64,000 bases of DNA from Ramlibacter tataouinensis TTB310 (GTDB taxonomy: Bacteria; Pseudomonadota; Gammaproteobacteria; Burkholderiales; Burkholderiaceae_C). Position numbers and translations under genes: made by a program. Position 1 is the stretch's first letter. Every line of letters starts with the position of its first letter. The stretch is taken from NCBI RefSeq assembly GCF_000215705.1, contig NC_015677.1:3918001-3982000 (forward strand), given 5' to 3'. Shown here piece after piece: positions 1-8,772 of the stretch. The notes beneath the pieces are model-generated. The model was not told the origin of the DNA, did not search any database, and worked only from the letters and a program-made list of their open reading frames with translations.

Positions 1-39
1 TGGTTTCCCCCAAGGTGTCACCCAGGTGTCACCAGGCGT

Positions 40-378
40 CTACCAGCCCAGACCCAGGTGCAACGGCAGGTAAACCGCCATGCCGGCTGCAATCGTGGCC
101 AGCACGTCGCGGCGCCAGAAGAAGGCCGCGGCGCCGGCGGTGGCGCCGAACAGGCGCGCGTCCTGCCAGGTCGCGATGAACTGGCCTTGCGTGGTGATGA
201 TCTCGGGCACCACCACTGCCGACAGCGCCGCGATGGGCGCGTACTGCAGGCCGCGCTCGGCCCAGCGCGGCAAGGGCCAGGGACGGCTGGAGATGAAGAA
301 GAAGCCGCGCGCCACCACGGTCACTCCCGCCAGGCCCACGATGATGGCGACGGTCCACGGATCGGTGGCGGCCGTCAC
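40..378 (-). CDS. azlD: AzlD-family branched-chain amino acid transport subunit
   Basis: A 112-residue, strongly hydrophobic protein with about four predicted membrane segments, the usual size of the small AzlD partner of the AzlCD branched-chain amino acid exporter. I chose the GTG start at 378 because it overlaps the TGA stop of azlC as GTGA, the classic sign of translational coupling. An ATG-less start is common in this GC-rich background. The C-terminus ends in HLGLGW before a TAG. AzlC and AzlD act together in the cytoplasmic membrane; the substrate is inferred from the family, not seen. Confidence 0.85.
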   Translation of the reverse strand: MTAATDPWTVAIIVGLAGVTVVARGFFFISSRPWPLPRWAERGLQYAPIAALSAVVVPEIITTQGQFIATWQDARLFGATAGAAAFFWRRDVLATIAAGMAVYLPLHLGLGW

Positions 379-1106
379 GGCGCCGCCTCCTTCAGCCGCG
401 GGTGCTTCTCCAGCCCCAGGCACAGGAGCACCGCCACCGCGATCGCCACCACGATGTTCAGCTTCAGCGGCAGCGTGTAGGCCACCACGGCCGCCGCGCC
501 GGCCACGCTGGCCGAGACGATGCGCAGCCGGGTGCTGGCCAGCGAGCACAGGATGCCGACCAGGCACAGGATGCCGGCGAAGCCCAGGCCCCAGTGCGTG
601 GGGATGAAGTTGGCCAGCGCCACGCCCACCACGCTGGCACCGACCCAGCTGGCCCAGTTGACGGCGCAGTTGCCCGCCAGGAAGGCCTCCTGCGCCCGCC
701 GCCCGGCGGCGTCCTGCGCGGGCTGCGGGAAGCGCCGGGTGAAGATCACGTAGCTCAGGTCGGCGGTCAGGTAGCCGTGCACCAGGCGCTCCCGGCGCGG
801 CAGGTGCATCAGGTAGGGCCGCAGGTGCAGGCTGAAGACCACGAAGCGCAGGTTGACGCAAAAGCCCGTGGCCAGGATCACCCAGGCCGGGGCACCGGCG
901 ATGATCAGCGGCAGCGAGGCCAGCTGCGAGCTGCCGGCGAACACCAGCACCGACATCAGCAGCGACTCGGTGACCGACAGGCCCGACTTGACCATGGCCA
1001 CGCCGGTCATCAGTCCCCAGGCCGCGATGCCGGGCGCCTGCGGCGCCATCTGGCGCATGCCGACGCGGAACTCGGGATGGCGGCGCAGGGCCGCGACGAA
1101 GAACAT
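375..1106 (-). CDS. azlC: AzlC-family branched-chain amino acid permease
   Basis: A 243-residue multi-span membrane protein of AzlC type, with the family pattern of an early SGLSVTESLLMSVLVFAGSSQ segment and a later LAGNCAVNWASWVGA segment. With AzlD it forms a two-subunit exporter for branched-chain amino acids. The ATG at 1106 overlaps the fmt stop by one base (TGATG), and its own stop overlaps the GTG of azlD, so fmt-azlC-azlD read as one coupled minus-strand unit. Substrate specificity is inferred from the family. Confidence 0.88.
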   Translation of the reverse strand: MFFVAALRRHPEFRVGMRQMAPQAPGIAAWGLMTGVAMVKSGLSVTESLLMSVLVFAGSSQLASLPLIIAGAPAWVILATGFCVNLRFVVFSLHLRPYLMHLPRRERLVHGYLTADLSYVIFTRRFPQPAQDAAGRRAQEAFLAGNCAVNWASWVGASVVGVALANFIPTHWGLGFAGILCLVGILCSLASTRLRIVSASVAGAAAVVAYTLPLKLNIVVAIAVAVLLCLGLEKHPRLKEAAP

Positions 1107-2167
1107 CAGGCGGCGCCCTGCGGGGCCCGATCGAAGCGCATGCCCGGCGCCACGGCGAAGCCACGCAGGAAATCGGCGGCCTGCAGGCGCTTGCCGCCGG
1201 CGCGCTGCAGCTGCGTGATGCGCAGCACGCCCCGGCCGCACAGCACCGACACGCCCGCCGCATCCGCGCGCAGGATGGTGCCGGCCGCCGCGCCGGGGCT
1301 CGGGGCATCGCGATCGACCTCGGCGCGCCACAGCTTGACGGCTTCGCCGTTGAGGACGCCGGAAGCACCGGGGGAGGGATCGAAGGCGCGCACGCGCCGC
1401 GCGATCGCCTCGGCGGGCTGCGACCAGTCCACCTGCGCCTCGCCCTTGTCGATCTTGTGCGCGTAGGTCACGCCCTGGGCGGGCTGCGGCACCGGTTTCA
1501 ACCCGCCGCAGGCCGCCAGTTCCAGCGCCTCCACGATGAGGCGTGCGCCCAGCACGGCCAGCTTGTCATGCAGGCTGCCGGTGGTGTCGTCGGGCGCGAC
1601 GGGCATGCGCTCGGCCAGCAGCATGTCGCCGGTGTCCAGGCCGGCGTCCATCTGCATGATGGTGACGCCGGTCTCGGCATCGCCGGCCTCGATGGCCCGG
1701 TGGATCGGGGCGGCGCCACGCCAGCGCGGCAGCAGCGAGGCATGGATGTTCAGGCAGCCGAGACCCAGGGCCCCCACGCTCCCCGCTACGCGTGGTTCGC
1801 TGCCCCCCGAGGCGGCGTTCGCGCCTTGGGACGGCCCGGCGGCGCTCAGCGTATCCAGCACCCATTGCGGCAGGATCAGCCCGTAGGCGGCCACCACCAT
1901 CACGTCGGCCCGGGCCGCCTCGAGCGCCGTCCGCGCGTCCGCCGCGTCCCCGGGGCACTTGCCGTCCAGCCGCAGGCTGCGTGGCTGCGCCACCGGCAGG
2001 CCGTGATCCAGCGCGAACTGCTTGACCGGCGAGGCCTGCAGCTTGAGCCCGCGGCCGGCGGGCCGATCGGGCTGGGTCAGCACCAGGGGGATGTCGAAGC
2101 CGGCGGCGTGCAGCCGCTGCAGCGCGGCGCGGGCGAACTCGGGCGTGCCGGCGAAGACGACGCGCAT
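1106..2167 (-). CDS. fmt: Methionyl-tRNA formyltransferase with an in-frame repeat insertion
   Basis: 353 residues against the usual 310-320. The enzyme transfers a formyl group from 10-formyl-THF to initiator Met-tRNA. The N-terminal Rossmann start ([12 protein letters not shown]) and the [16 protein letters not shown] core are clear, and the catalytic trio aligns as N140, H142 and D178. Between [10 protein letters not shown]...LDTL and GLGCLNIH lies an insert of about 28 residues (108-135) of low-complexity Gly/Ala/Ser type, which normal Fmt proteins lack. It is encoded by a palindromic DNA repeat (listed separately). The reading frame stays open, so the protein is probably functional. The partner gene def lies just upstream in the same direction, separated by one small lipoprotein gene. 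Confidence 0.95.
   Translation of the reverse strand: MRVVFAGTPEFARAALQRLHAAGFDIPLVLTQPDRPAGRGLKLQASPVKQFALDHGLPVAQPRSLRLDGKCPGDAADARTALEAARADVMVVAAYGLILPQWVLDTLSAAGPSQGANAASGGSEPRVAGSVGALGLGCLNIHASLLPRWRGAAPIHRAIEAGDAETGVTIMQMDAGLDTGDMLLAERMPVAPDDTTGSLHDKLAVLGARLIVEALELAACGGLKPVPQPAQGVTYAHKIDKGEAQVDWSQPAEAIARRVRAFDPSPGASGVLNGEAVKLWRAEVDRDAPSPGAAAGTILRADAAGVSVLCGRGVLRITQLQRAGGKRLQAADFLRGFAVAPGMRFDRAPQGAA
1769..1849. repeat. Comamonadaceae-type intergenic repeat captured inside fmt
   Basis: About 80 bp of GC-rich DNA rich in short inverted repeats (a CCACGC...GCGTGG arm pair, TGCCCCCCGAGG, CTTGGGACGGCCC). From memory it matches a small repeat scattered between genes in Acidovorax/Variovorax-type genomes. 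Here it sits inside fmt, in frame, and accounts exactly for the extra segment at residues 108-135. I see no other copy in the window. Assignment to a named repeat family is recollection, not a search result. Confidence 0.6.
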
Positions 2168-2665
2168 CTAGCCGCGCTCATCACGCACGTTGCGGAACTC
2201 CATGGCCGGGTGCGCGCGCCGCACCACGTTCTGTGCGTCCAGGTACACGTGGTAGAACATGTCGGTGTTGACCGCGTCGCGCCAGCGGTAGGTGAGCACC
2301 GGGCCGTTCCAGCTGGAGACAGCGTCGACGCGCGCCGGCGGGCCGAACTCGCGCTGCACGTCGATGCCGGTCCACACGCCGGGCTGGATACGCTGGAACT
2401 CCCGCTCGGCGAGCACCTGCCGCACCTGCGTCACGCGTCCCATGGCGTCCAGGTCCACCATGTAGGCGTGCTGGCCGAACGGCTGCAGCGAGTACTGCAG
2501 GCGCTCGCCGCCACCGGGCAGCGGCACCACGGCCGTGGGCTGGCCGGCCTGCGCGACCACGTCGGCGCGCGGCGTGCCGGGCGCGATGCGGCCGGCGTTG
2601 TAGGCATTGCCGGCGCAGCCGGCCAGCAGGGCCGTGGCCAGGACGGCGGACAGCAGGAACTTCAT
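2168..2665 (-). CDS. Small periplasmic lipoprotein, function unknown
   Basis: 165 residues beginning with a lipoprotein signal (MKFLLSAVLATALLAGC), with the lipobox cysteine at residue 17. The mature part contains a BamE/OmlA-like pattern (RADVVAQAGQPTAV...LQYSLQPFGQHAYMVD) with two repeated G-P-dependent turns, so an OmlA/SmpA-like fold is possible but not proven. The stop TAG abuts the fmt start with no gap. It lies between def and fmt, two genes of formyl-Met metabolism, but the lipoprotein itself has no obvious link to that pathway. I do not recognise a named gene. Confidence 0.8.
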   Translation of the reverse strand: MKFLLSAVLATALLAGCAGNAYNAGRIAPGTPRADVVAQAGQPTAVVPLPGGGERLQYSLQPFGQHAYMVDLDAMGRVTQVRQVLAEREFQRIQPGVWTGIDVQREFGPPARVDAVSSWNGPVLTYRWRDAVNTDMFYHVYLDAQNVVRRAHPAMEFRNVRDERG

Positions 2666-2688
2666 GCGTGTATCTCGGATTGCGGCTC

Positions 2689-3201
2689 TCAGGCGCGCTC
2701 GGTCTCGCGGCGCGCCTTGAGCATCTTGGTCTTGATGCGGTTGCGCTTGAGCGGCGACAGGTACTCGACGAACACCTTGCCCTGCAGATGGTCCATCTCG
2801 TGCTGGATGCACACGGCCAGCAGGCCCTGGGCCTCCAGCGTGCGCTCCTGGCCCTTGTCGTCCAGCGCGCGCACGCGGATGGCGGTGGAGCGCTCGACGC
2901 CGTCGTAGATGCCGGGCACGGACAGGCAGCCTTCGTCGCCCAGCTGCTTGTCGTCGCTGGCCCAGACGATCTCGGGGTTGATCAGCACCAGCGGCTGGTT
3001 GCGCTCCTCGGACACGTCGATGACGATCAGCCGCTCGTGCACGTCGACCTGGGTCGCGGCCAGGCCGATGCCGTTGGCGTCGTACATGGTTTCCAGCATG
3101 TCGGCCACGAGTGTCTGGATGCGCGCGTCGATGGCCTGCACCGGGCGGGCCACCGTGTGCAGGCGGGGATCGGGATAAACGAGGATGGGAAGCAGTGCCA
3201 T
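2689..3201 (-). CDS. def: Peptide deformylase
   Basis: 170 residues, normal length. All three active-site motifs are present: GIGLAATQ (44-51), EGCLS (90-94, metal-binding C92) and QHEMDH (133-138, two metal histidines and the catalytic glutamate). It removes the N-formyl group from nascent proteins, the counterpart of Fmt encoded just downstream. It is the first gene of the minus-strand run def - lipoprotein - fmt - azlCD and is divergent from the LysM gene across a 143-bp spacer that should hold both promoters. Confidence 0.97.
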   Translation of the reverse strand: MALLPILVYPDPRLHTVARPVQAIDARIQTLVADMLETMYDANGIGLAATQVDVHERLIVIDVSEERNQPLVLINPEIVWASDDKQLGDEGCLSVPGIYDGVERSTAIRVRALDDKGQERTLEAQGLLAVCIQHEMDHLQGKVFVEYLSPLKRNRIKTKMLKARRETERA

Positions 3202-3344
3202 GGAGAACCTGTGCGGGTGTCGCTATTTTCGCCACTTTTGCCCGCGCCCACCGGCGCCCGCGGGCATAAACGTTGCCCCATCAAGGGCTTGAGCGCAGAA
3301 TCGCCAGCGGTTTGTCAAGAAGATCCGAGGACGGGAAGAAACTC

Positions 3345-4595
3345 ATGAAGGCGCATTCCAAGACCGCTCTGGCCTCCCCGCCGCAAGGCTTGAACACGGC
3401 GCGGCGGGCCGTCCTGAAGCTGGCCGGCGCCACCCTGACCGTACCGGCCTGGGCCCAGACCTTCCCCGACCTTCCCATCAGCGACGCGCAGCGCGCCACC
3501 GCCCAGCAGGTGGCCCAGGCCGGCGTGCCCCTGTCCGAGCTGGCGCCCGACGCACCCGACAGCTACCTGGTCAAGCGCGGCGACACCCTGTGGGGCATCT
3601 CGGGCATCTTCCTCGTCAGCCCGTGGCGCTGGCCCGAGCTGTGGGGCATGAACATGGACCAGGTCCGCAATCCGCACCTGATCTACCCCGGCCAGCAATT
3701 GCTGCTGGACAAGATCAACGGCATGGCGCGCCTGCGGCTGGCCCAGGGCGAGGGCCCGGACGGTCGGCCCATCGACACCATCCGCGTCTCGCCGCGCACC
3801 CGCATCCAGTCGCTGGGCGACCTGGCCTTGCCGACGCTGCAGCCCCATCTGATCGAGCCCTTCCTGGCCGAACCCATCATCGTGGACGAAGGCGTGCTGG
3901 AGCGCGCGCCGCGCATCGTGGCCGCGCCCGAGAGCCGGGTGCTGATCACGCGCGGCGACCGCGCCTACGTGCGCGGCGTCGAGCAGGCGCCGCTGCTGCA
4001 GGCCCAGCCGGGCCGCGCCGAGGAGTTCCGCGTGTTCCGCAAGGCGCGGCCGGTGCGCGACCCGGTCACGCGCAAGGTGCTGGGCTACGAGGCCCAGTAC
4101 CTGGGCCGCGCCCTGCTGGTGCGGGGCCAGTCGGTGCAGCCGGTCAGGACCGGCGGCGGAACGCGGCCCCTGCCCGTGCCCGCCACCGTCGACATCGTCG
4201 CCGCCCGCGAGGAGATGCGGGCGGGCGACCGCCTGCTGCCCGAGCCGCCGCGGCAGCTGGTGAGCTACGCGCCCCGCGCCCCGCAGGGGCCGGTCGACGG
4301 CGCGGTGGCCGCCATGTACGGCGACTCGGTGGCCATGGCCGGCCAGAACCAGGTGGTGGTGATCAACAAGGGGACGGCCGACGGCATCGAGAGCGGCCAC
4401 GTGCTGGCCATCCTGAAGGACGGCGCGCAGTTCCAGGACCGCTCGCAGCCGGGCGAGCGCCAGCAGATCAAGCTGCCCGACGAGCGCAACGGCCTGATGA
4501 TGGTGTTCCGCCCGTTCGAGCGGCTGTCGTACGCGCTGATCCTGGAGATCCGCGACGGCGTGGAAGTCGGCGACCGGGTGGTCAACCCGCGCTGA
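3345..4595 (+). CDS. LysM-domain cell-wall-binding protein
   Basis: 416 residues from ATG 3345, preceded by GGGAAG at good spacing. An upstream in-frame ATG at 3273 would add residues without any signal character. The N-terminus has an export signal (RRAVLKLAGATLTVPAWAQ) with a twin-arginine-like start. A single LysM motif follows at roughly residues 65-115 (YLVKRGDTLWGISGIFL...IYPGQQLLLD), expected to bind peptidoglycan glycan strands. The remaining 300 residues match a conserved Burkholderiales protein type of unknown enzymatic role encoded just before dprA. No catalytic domain is visible. Confidence 0.88.
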   Translation: MKAHSKTALASPPQGLNTARRAVLKLAGATLTVPAWAQTFPDLPISDAQRATAQQVAQAGVPLSELAPDAPDSYLVKRGDTLWGISGIFLVSPWRWPELWGMNMDQVRNPHLIYPGQQLLLDKINGMARLRLAQGEGPDGRPIDTIRVSPRTRIQSLGDLALPTLQPHLIEPFLAEPIIVDEGVLERAPRIVAAPESRVLITRGDRAYVRGVEQAPLLQAQPGRAEEFRVFRKARPVRDPVTRKVLGYEAQYLGRALLVRGQSVQPVRTGGGTRPLPVPATVDIVAAREEMRAGDRLLPEPPRQLVSYAPRAPQGPVDGAVAAMYGDSVAMAGQNQVVVINKGTADGIESGHVLAILKDGAQFQDRSQPGERQQIKLPDERNGLMMVFRPFERLSYALILEIRDGVEVGDRVVNPR

Positions 4596-4620
4596 GCCCG
4601 CTGCGCGCCGGCGCCTGGCC

Positions 4621-5760
4621 ATGGAGCGCGACGAACTCGCCGCCTGGCTGCGGCTGTCGCTGACGCCGCAGGTCGGCTCCGGCACGGCGCGCCGGCTGCT
4701 CGCCGCCTTCGGCCTGCCGCAGAACATCTTCGCCCAGAGCCACGGCGCCTTGCTGGCCGTGGCCGCCCCGGCGCAGGCGCAGGCCCTGCTGGCCGAGCCG
4801 CCCGGACTGGCGGCGCAGGTGGAAGCCACGGCCCGGTGGCTGGCGCAGGCCCGGGCCGAGCGCACGCTGCTCACGCTGGCCGACGCCGCCTACCCGGCCG
4901 CGCTGCTGCAGACCGAAGACCCGCCGCTGATGCTGTACCTGGCCGGCCGCCGCGACCAGGTGTCGCGAGCCGACGGCTGGCCTCGCGCCATTGCCATGGT
5001 CGGCAGCCGCAATGCCACGCCGCAAGGACTGGACAACGCGCGCCAGTTCGCCCGTGCCTTCGCCCAGCAGGGCTGGACCGTGGTATCGGGACTGGCGCTG
5101 GGCGTGGACGGGGCGTCGCACGAAGGCGCGCTGGACGGCGCCGCGGCCGGGGCCCTGGCGACCATCGCCGTGGTCGGCACCGGACTGGACCGGGTCTATC
5201 CGCGCCAGCACCTGGAGCTGGCGCGCCGCATCGCCGCGCAGGGCCTGCTGGTCAGCGAATACCCCTTGGGCACGCCGCCGTTGCAGCCCAACTTTCCCAA
5301 GCGCAACCGGATCATCGCCGCGTTGAGCCAGGGCACGCTGGTGGTGGAGGCGGCGCTGCAGTCGGGCTCGCTCATCACCGCGCGCCAGGCGGCCGAGCAG
5401 GGCAAGGAGGTGTTCGCCATCCCCGGCTCCATCCACTCGCCCCAGGCCCGCGGCTGCCATGCGCTCATCCGGCAGGGCGCCAAGCTGGTGGAAACGGCCC
5501 AGGATGTGCTGGAAGAGCTGGTACCGCAGCCCACCAGCCGCGCGGCGGTATCCGGCGCTCGCGGCGAGCGCCCGGCGCAGGAGGCCGGCGACGACCCCGT
5601 GCTGGAATCGATGGGGCACGATCCCGTGACGCTCGATGCGCTGGTGGCGCGCACCGGGATGCCGCCGCCGGCGCTGCAGGCGCGTCTGCTCGAGCTCGAG
5701 CTGCAAGGCCAGGTGGGCCGGCTGCCCGGCGGGCTGTTCCAGCGCGTCGGCTCGGCCTGA
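4621..5760 (+). CDS. dprA: DNA-processing protein DprA/Smf
   Basis: 379 residues. It binds incoming single-stranded DNA and loads RecA during natural transformation. The N-terminal SAM-like helices are followed by the extended Rossmann fold: MVGSRNATPQG, the GLALGVDGASHEGAL loop, VVGTGLDRVYP, SEYPLGTPPLQPNFPKRNRI and SGSLITARQAAEQGKEVFAIPG. The C-terminal 60 residues form the DprA winged helix (DPVLESMGHDPVTLDAL). It starts 25 bp after the LysM stop and precedes smg. Its presence, together with the type IV pilus genes near 58 kb, fits a lineage with competence potential, which is an inference. Confidence 0.96.
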   Translation: MERDELAAWLRLSLTPQVGSGTARRLLAAFGLPQNIFAQSHGALLAVAAPAQAQALLAEPPGLAAQVEATARWLAQARAERTLLTLADAAYPAALLQTEDPPLMLYLAGRRDQVSRADGWPRAIAMVGSRNATPQGLDNARQFARAFAQQGWTVVSGLALGVDGASHEGALDGAAAGALATIAVVGTGLDRVYPRQHLELARRIAAQGLLVSEYPLGTPPLQPNFPKRNRIIAALSQGTLVVEAALQSGSLITARQAAEQGKEVFAIPGSIHSPQARGCHALIRQGAKLVETAQDVLEELVPQPTSRAAVSGARGERPAQEAGDDPVLESMGHDPVTLDALVARTGMPPPALQARLLELELQGQVGRLPGGLFQRVGSA

Positions 5761-5820
5761 TGCGCTGCGGCGGCTGTGCAACGCTGGCGGCGGTTACGCC
5801 TGCGGCGGGTGCTTCTCGGC

Positions 5821-5826
5821 TATATT
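5821..5826 (+). promoter_or_regulatory. Candidate -10 box giving a leaderless smg transcript
   Basis: TATATT stands out in GC-rich surroundings and ends exactly 7 bases before the smg ATG. Transcription would therefore start at or next to the A of the start codon. No Shine-Dalgarno sequence is seen before smg, consistent with a leaderless mRNA. No good -35 box is visible. Confidence 0.45.
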
Positions 5827-5833
5827 GGGTTCC

Positions 5834-6319
5834 ATGTTTGAAGTGCTGGTGTTCGTTTACGAAAACTACTGGCGCGGCGACGCCTGCCCCCAGCTGCAGC
5901 AGCTCGGTCGCAAGCTCAGCGCCCACGGCTTCGAACCCGAGGAGATCCAGCAGGCGCTGACCTGGCTGGACGGCCTCAATCTCGCCGCGCAGAACACCCG
6001 CGCAGACGATCTCCCCTCCGAGGAGCGGCCGCTGCCGCTGCAATCTGCGGACAGCCTGCGGGTCTACTCGGTGCTCGAGCAGGACCACCTGGGCGCGCAG
6101 TGCCTGGGCTTCATTTCCTTCCTGGATTCGGCCGGCGTGCTGCCGGCGCCCATGCGCGAGATCGTGGTCGACCGCGCCATGGCCGCGCCGGGCGGACCGG
6201 TGTCCCTGGACGACCTGAAGATCATCGTGCTGATGGTCTATTGGAGCGTGGGACAGGAGCCCGACGCGCTGGTGCTCGACGAGCTGTGCGAAGACACCCT
6301 GGGGCGTCTGCCCCACTAG
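5834..6319 (+). CDS. smg: Smg family protein (DUF494)
   Basis: 161 residues, normal for the family: starts MFEVLVFVYENYW and contains RVYSVLEQDHLGAQCLGFI and MREIVVDRAM. Smg proteins are cytoplasmic and of unknown biochemical role; they are typically encoded next to dprA and topA in gamma- and betaproteobacteria, as here. The ATG at 5834 is preceded by a -10-like TATATT and no ribosome-binding site. It ends one base before the convergent DUF1631 gene. Confidence 0.92.
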   Translation: MFEVLVFVYENYWRGDACPQLQQLGRKLSAHGFEPEEIQQALTWLDGLNLAAQNTRADDLPSEERPLPLQSADSLRVYSVLEQDHLGAQCLGFISFLDSAGVLPAPMREIVVDRAMAAPGGPVSLDDLKIIVLMVYWSVGQEPDALVLDELCEDTLGRLPH

Positions 6320-6320
6320 C

Positions 6321-8765
6321 TCACGTCAGCAGGCGTTCCGGGTTCGCGTCCAGCTTGGCCAGCGCATCCCGAGTGGCCCGCACCGTCAGCGCCTCTTCCT
6401 CGGTCGGCAGCAGCAGGCCCGCCTGCAGGTAGGACGCCAGGCGCCGCGCCTGGATCAGGTAGCTGCGGCCCTCGGACGAGGCGAACAGGTGCAGTTGCCG
6501 GCGCTGGCTGCGCCAGGCGTACTGCACGTGGGCGGTCTTGCCGTTGTGGTCCAGGCTGAACCAGTTGCCCAGCTGCAGCTCCTGCGCCCAGGCCAGCATG
6601 GCATCGTTGGGCTTGGAGCCGCCGTCGGCCACGACCTCGAGCATGGAAGCGTCGATGCCCAGCATCAGCTCGATGCTCTCGGCGTCCAGCGGCAGGTCGG
6701 TGGCCGGGTCGTCGGCGACGTAATCCTCTAGGTTGGCCAGGCGCTTGGCCATGGCGTCGATGCGGGCCTGCGGGATGGCCTCGGTCTTGGACTGGAAGGC
6801 ATCGGCCAGCGTGTCGCCGATGACCTTGATGTGCGATTCCTGCGCCGGGCCCTGCAGCCCCAGCAGCGACATGCCCTGGCGCAGGCGCTGCAGCAGCCGG
6901 GGCAGGTCCTGGATGACGCGGGCGCGCTCGGCCCGGTTGGGCTTGGCGCTGGCGGCCCACACCAGCTCGGCCGCCGACCTCTTCATCGCCACCGTCTCCT
7001 CGTGCTGCGGCCCGTTCTTCACGGCGGCCACGGCCAGCACCTCGGCCCAGACCTTGAACAGGAACTCGCGGATCTCCTCGCGCACCGGGATGTCGTTGAG
7101 CATCTTGCGCATCTCGATGGTGTACTGGACCGCCATCGTTTCCTTCTGCTCCACCTGCTGCGCCACGCTGACCACGCGCTGGGTGGCGCTGCTGCCGGTG
7201 AGGAAGCGCGACAGGAATTGCTGGAACTCGTCGTACACCAGCTGGAACACGCGCCGGCCGGTCTCGGGGTACTGCTCGATCACCTGCACCACCCGCTTGA
7301 TCTCCGCCTCCAGCGCGCTGCCGCCGATGGCCGTGGCATCGAAGCCCATCACACACGAGCCCATGCGGTCGATCAGCTGGCGCGCCGGGTGCTGCAGGGT
7401 GCCGAAGAACTCGGGCTCGGACAGCGCCACCCGCAGCACCGGCATCTGCAGGCGGGCGAACCAGACGCGCACGCCGGGCGGGATGCGCTCCTCGGCCAGG
7501 ATGCTCTGGAACATCAGCGCCACGATCTCGATGGTCGCCTTCTCGCCCGAGGTGGTGGCCTGCTTCTTGAGTTCGCCGGTGCGCTGGCGCAACTCGACCG
7601 CGGCGCGCTGCACCGCCGAGTCGTCGTAGGCGGCTTCGGCCGCGGCGGCGCCCTGCACCTCCGTCTGCACCTGGGTGGCAGCCCCGGGCCCCGCCTGGCC
7701 CGCCAGCGCGCTGGCCAGCGCCGGCGAGGGCTGGCCCGCCCGGTCAGGATCGAAATCCGGCACCCGCTCCATGAGCAGGCGCTTGAGCTGGCCGATGACC
7801 CCGCTGGCGCGGGCGCGGGCCCGCGCCAGCGGGGTGGTGTTGGTCATCAGCCGGGTCTCGTCGGCCACGCCCCACGCTCCCCCGGCGTTACCGCCCGGCC
7901 CCCCGCGGCCACCCGCCGAGTGGCCGCCACCTGAAGAACCGCCGGAAGCGCCGCCCGGCAAGGAGACGCCGTCGGCGCCGCCGCCACCACCACCACCGCT
8001 ACCACCGCCATTTCCCGCTCCTGCGGCCGACCCGGACCCGGCGGCGCGATCGGTCCCCGCGGCCGAGCGGCCCAGGTTCGCCGATGAGGCCGCGGCGGCC
8101 GGCGCGCGCGCGGAGGCGCCGCGCCTGACGCGTGAGCTCAGGTCGATGTCCGGCAGCACGCCCTGGGCCACCAGGGTTTCGTTGACGCGCTTGTACGCCG
8201 CCGTCAGGCAGGGCACCAGCTGCTGCTGGATCACGTCGCTGACCAGCACCCAGGTCGGGCGCGGCAACTCGCTGGCCAGCCACTGCTCGATCAGCAGCTG
8301 CGACACCGTCTCGGGCCGCAGCACGTCGTCGGCGGCGAGGTCGCTGCCGCCTTCCAGGTGCTGCACGCGCACCTTCAGGTCGTTCAGCTCCCAGACCGCC
8401 TTTTCCTGGACGGCCAGGGCCAGCCGGGACGCCAGGATCTTCCTTTCCACCACCTCGTCGCCGATCAGCTCCAGGCTGGCGGCGGCCGGGCGCATCCGCG
8501 CCGTCGATGCCGTCGCCGGCACCATGGCGCGGCGCCAGGCCTTGCGGGTGTTGTCGACCCAGCCGGAGCGCAGGCGCTCGAACTCGATCAGGGCATCGCG
8601 CCGCTCGTGCATCTCGCGGGTGCTGGCGCCGCTGTTGGCCAGCTCGGTCAGGCGGCTGCGCAGGGCGTCGGACAGCGCGGGAAGCGCCGCTTCCAGGTCG
8701 CCCACGAACTGCTCGCGCACCTGGCGGGCCAGCAGAGCGTTGGAGGGCGGCTGTGCGCTGGCCAA
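6321..8765 (-). CDS. DUF1631 family protein
   Basis: 814 residues, a large mostly helical cytoplasmic protein of the DUF1631 family, frequent in beta- and gammaproteobacteria and of unknown function. The first 230 residues and the region from about 350 to the end are conserved-looking helical domains. Between them (about 230-310) is a long Gly/Ser-rich linker with runs such as GGGSGGGGGGGADG that is probably disordered. The C-terminal part contains LGNWFSLDHNGKTAHVQYAWRS, resembling a PilZ-like beta segment; this is only a resemblance. It follows secF by 7 bp and may be cotranscribed with yajC-secDF. Confidence 0.85.
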   Translation of the reverse strand: MASAQPPSNALLARQVREQFVGDLEAALPALSDALRSRLTELANSGASTREMHERRDALIEFERLRSGWVDNTRKAWRRAMVPATASTARMRPAAASLELIGDEVVERKILASRLALAVQEKAVWELNDLKVRVQHLEGGSDLAADDVLRPETVSQLLIEQWLASELPRPTWVLVSDVIQQQLVPCLTAAYKRVNETLVAQGVLPDIDLSSRVRRGASARAPAAAASSANLGRSAAGTDRAAGSGSAAGAGNGGGSGGGGGGGADGVSLPGGASGGSSGGGHSAGGRGGPGGNAGGAWGVADETRLMTNTTPLARARARASGVIGQLKRLLMERVPDFDPDRAGQPSPALASALAGQAGPGAATQVQTEVQGAAAAEAAYDDSAVQRAAVELRQRTGELKKQATTSGEKATIEIVALMFQSILAEERIPPGVRVWFARLQMPVLRVALSEPEFFGTLQHPARQLIDRMGSCVMGFDATAIGGSALEAEIKRVVQVIEQYPETGRRVFQLVYDEFQQFLSRFLTGSSATQRVVSVAQQVEQKETMAVQYTIEMRKMLNDIPVREEIREFLFKVWAEVLAVAAVKNGPQHEETVAMKRSAAELVWAASAKPNRAERARVIQDLPRLLQRLRQGMSLLGLQGPAQESHIKVIGDTLADAFQSKTEAIPQARIDAMAKRLANLEDYVADDPATDLPLDAESIELMLGIDASMLEVVADGGSKPNDAMLAWAQELQLGNWFSLDHNGKTAHVQYAWRSQRRQLHLFASSEGRSYLIQARRLASYLQAGLLLPTEEEALTVRATRDALAKLDANPERLLT

Positions 8766-8772
8766 GATGTCC

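Noticed and set aside
3345..4595. LysM protein and holin-family protein (52662) as remnants of a prophage lysis module
   Set aside because: They are far apart, in conserved housekeeping contexts (dprA; bepA), and no other phage gene is present.
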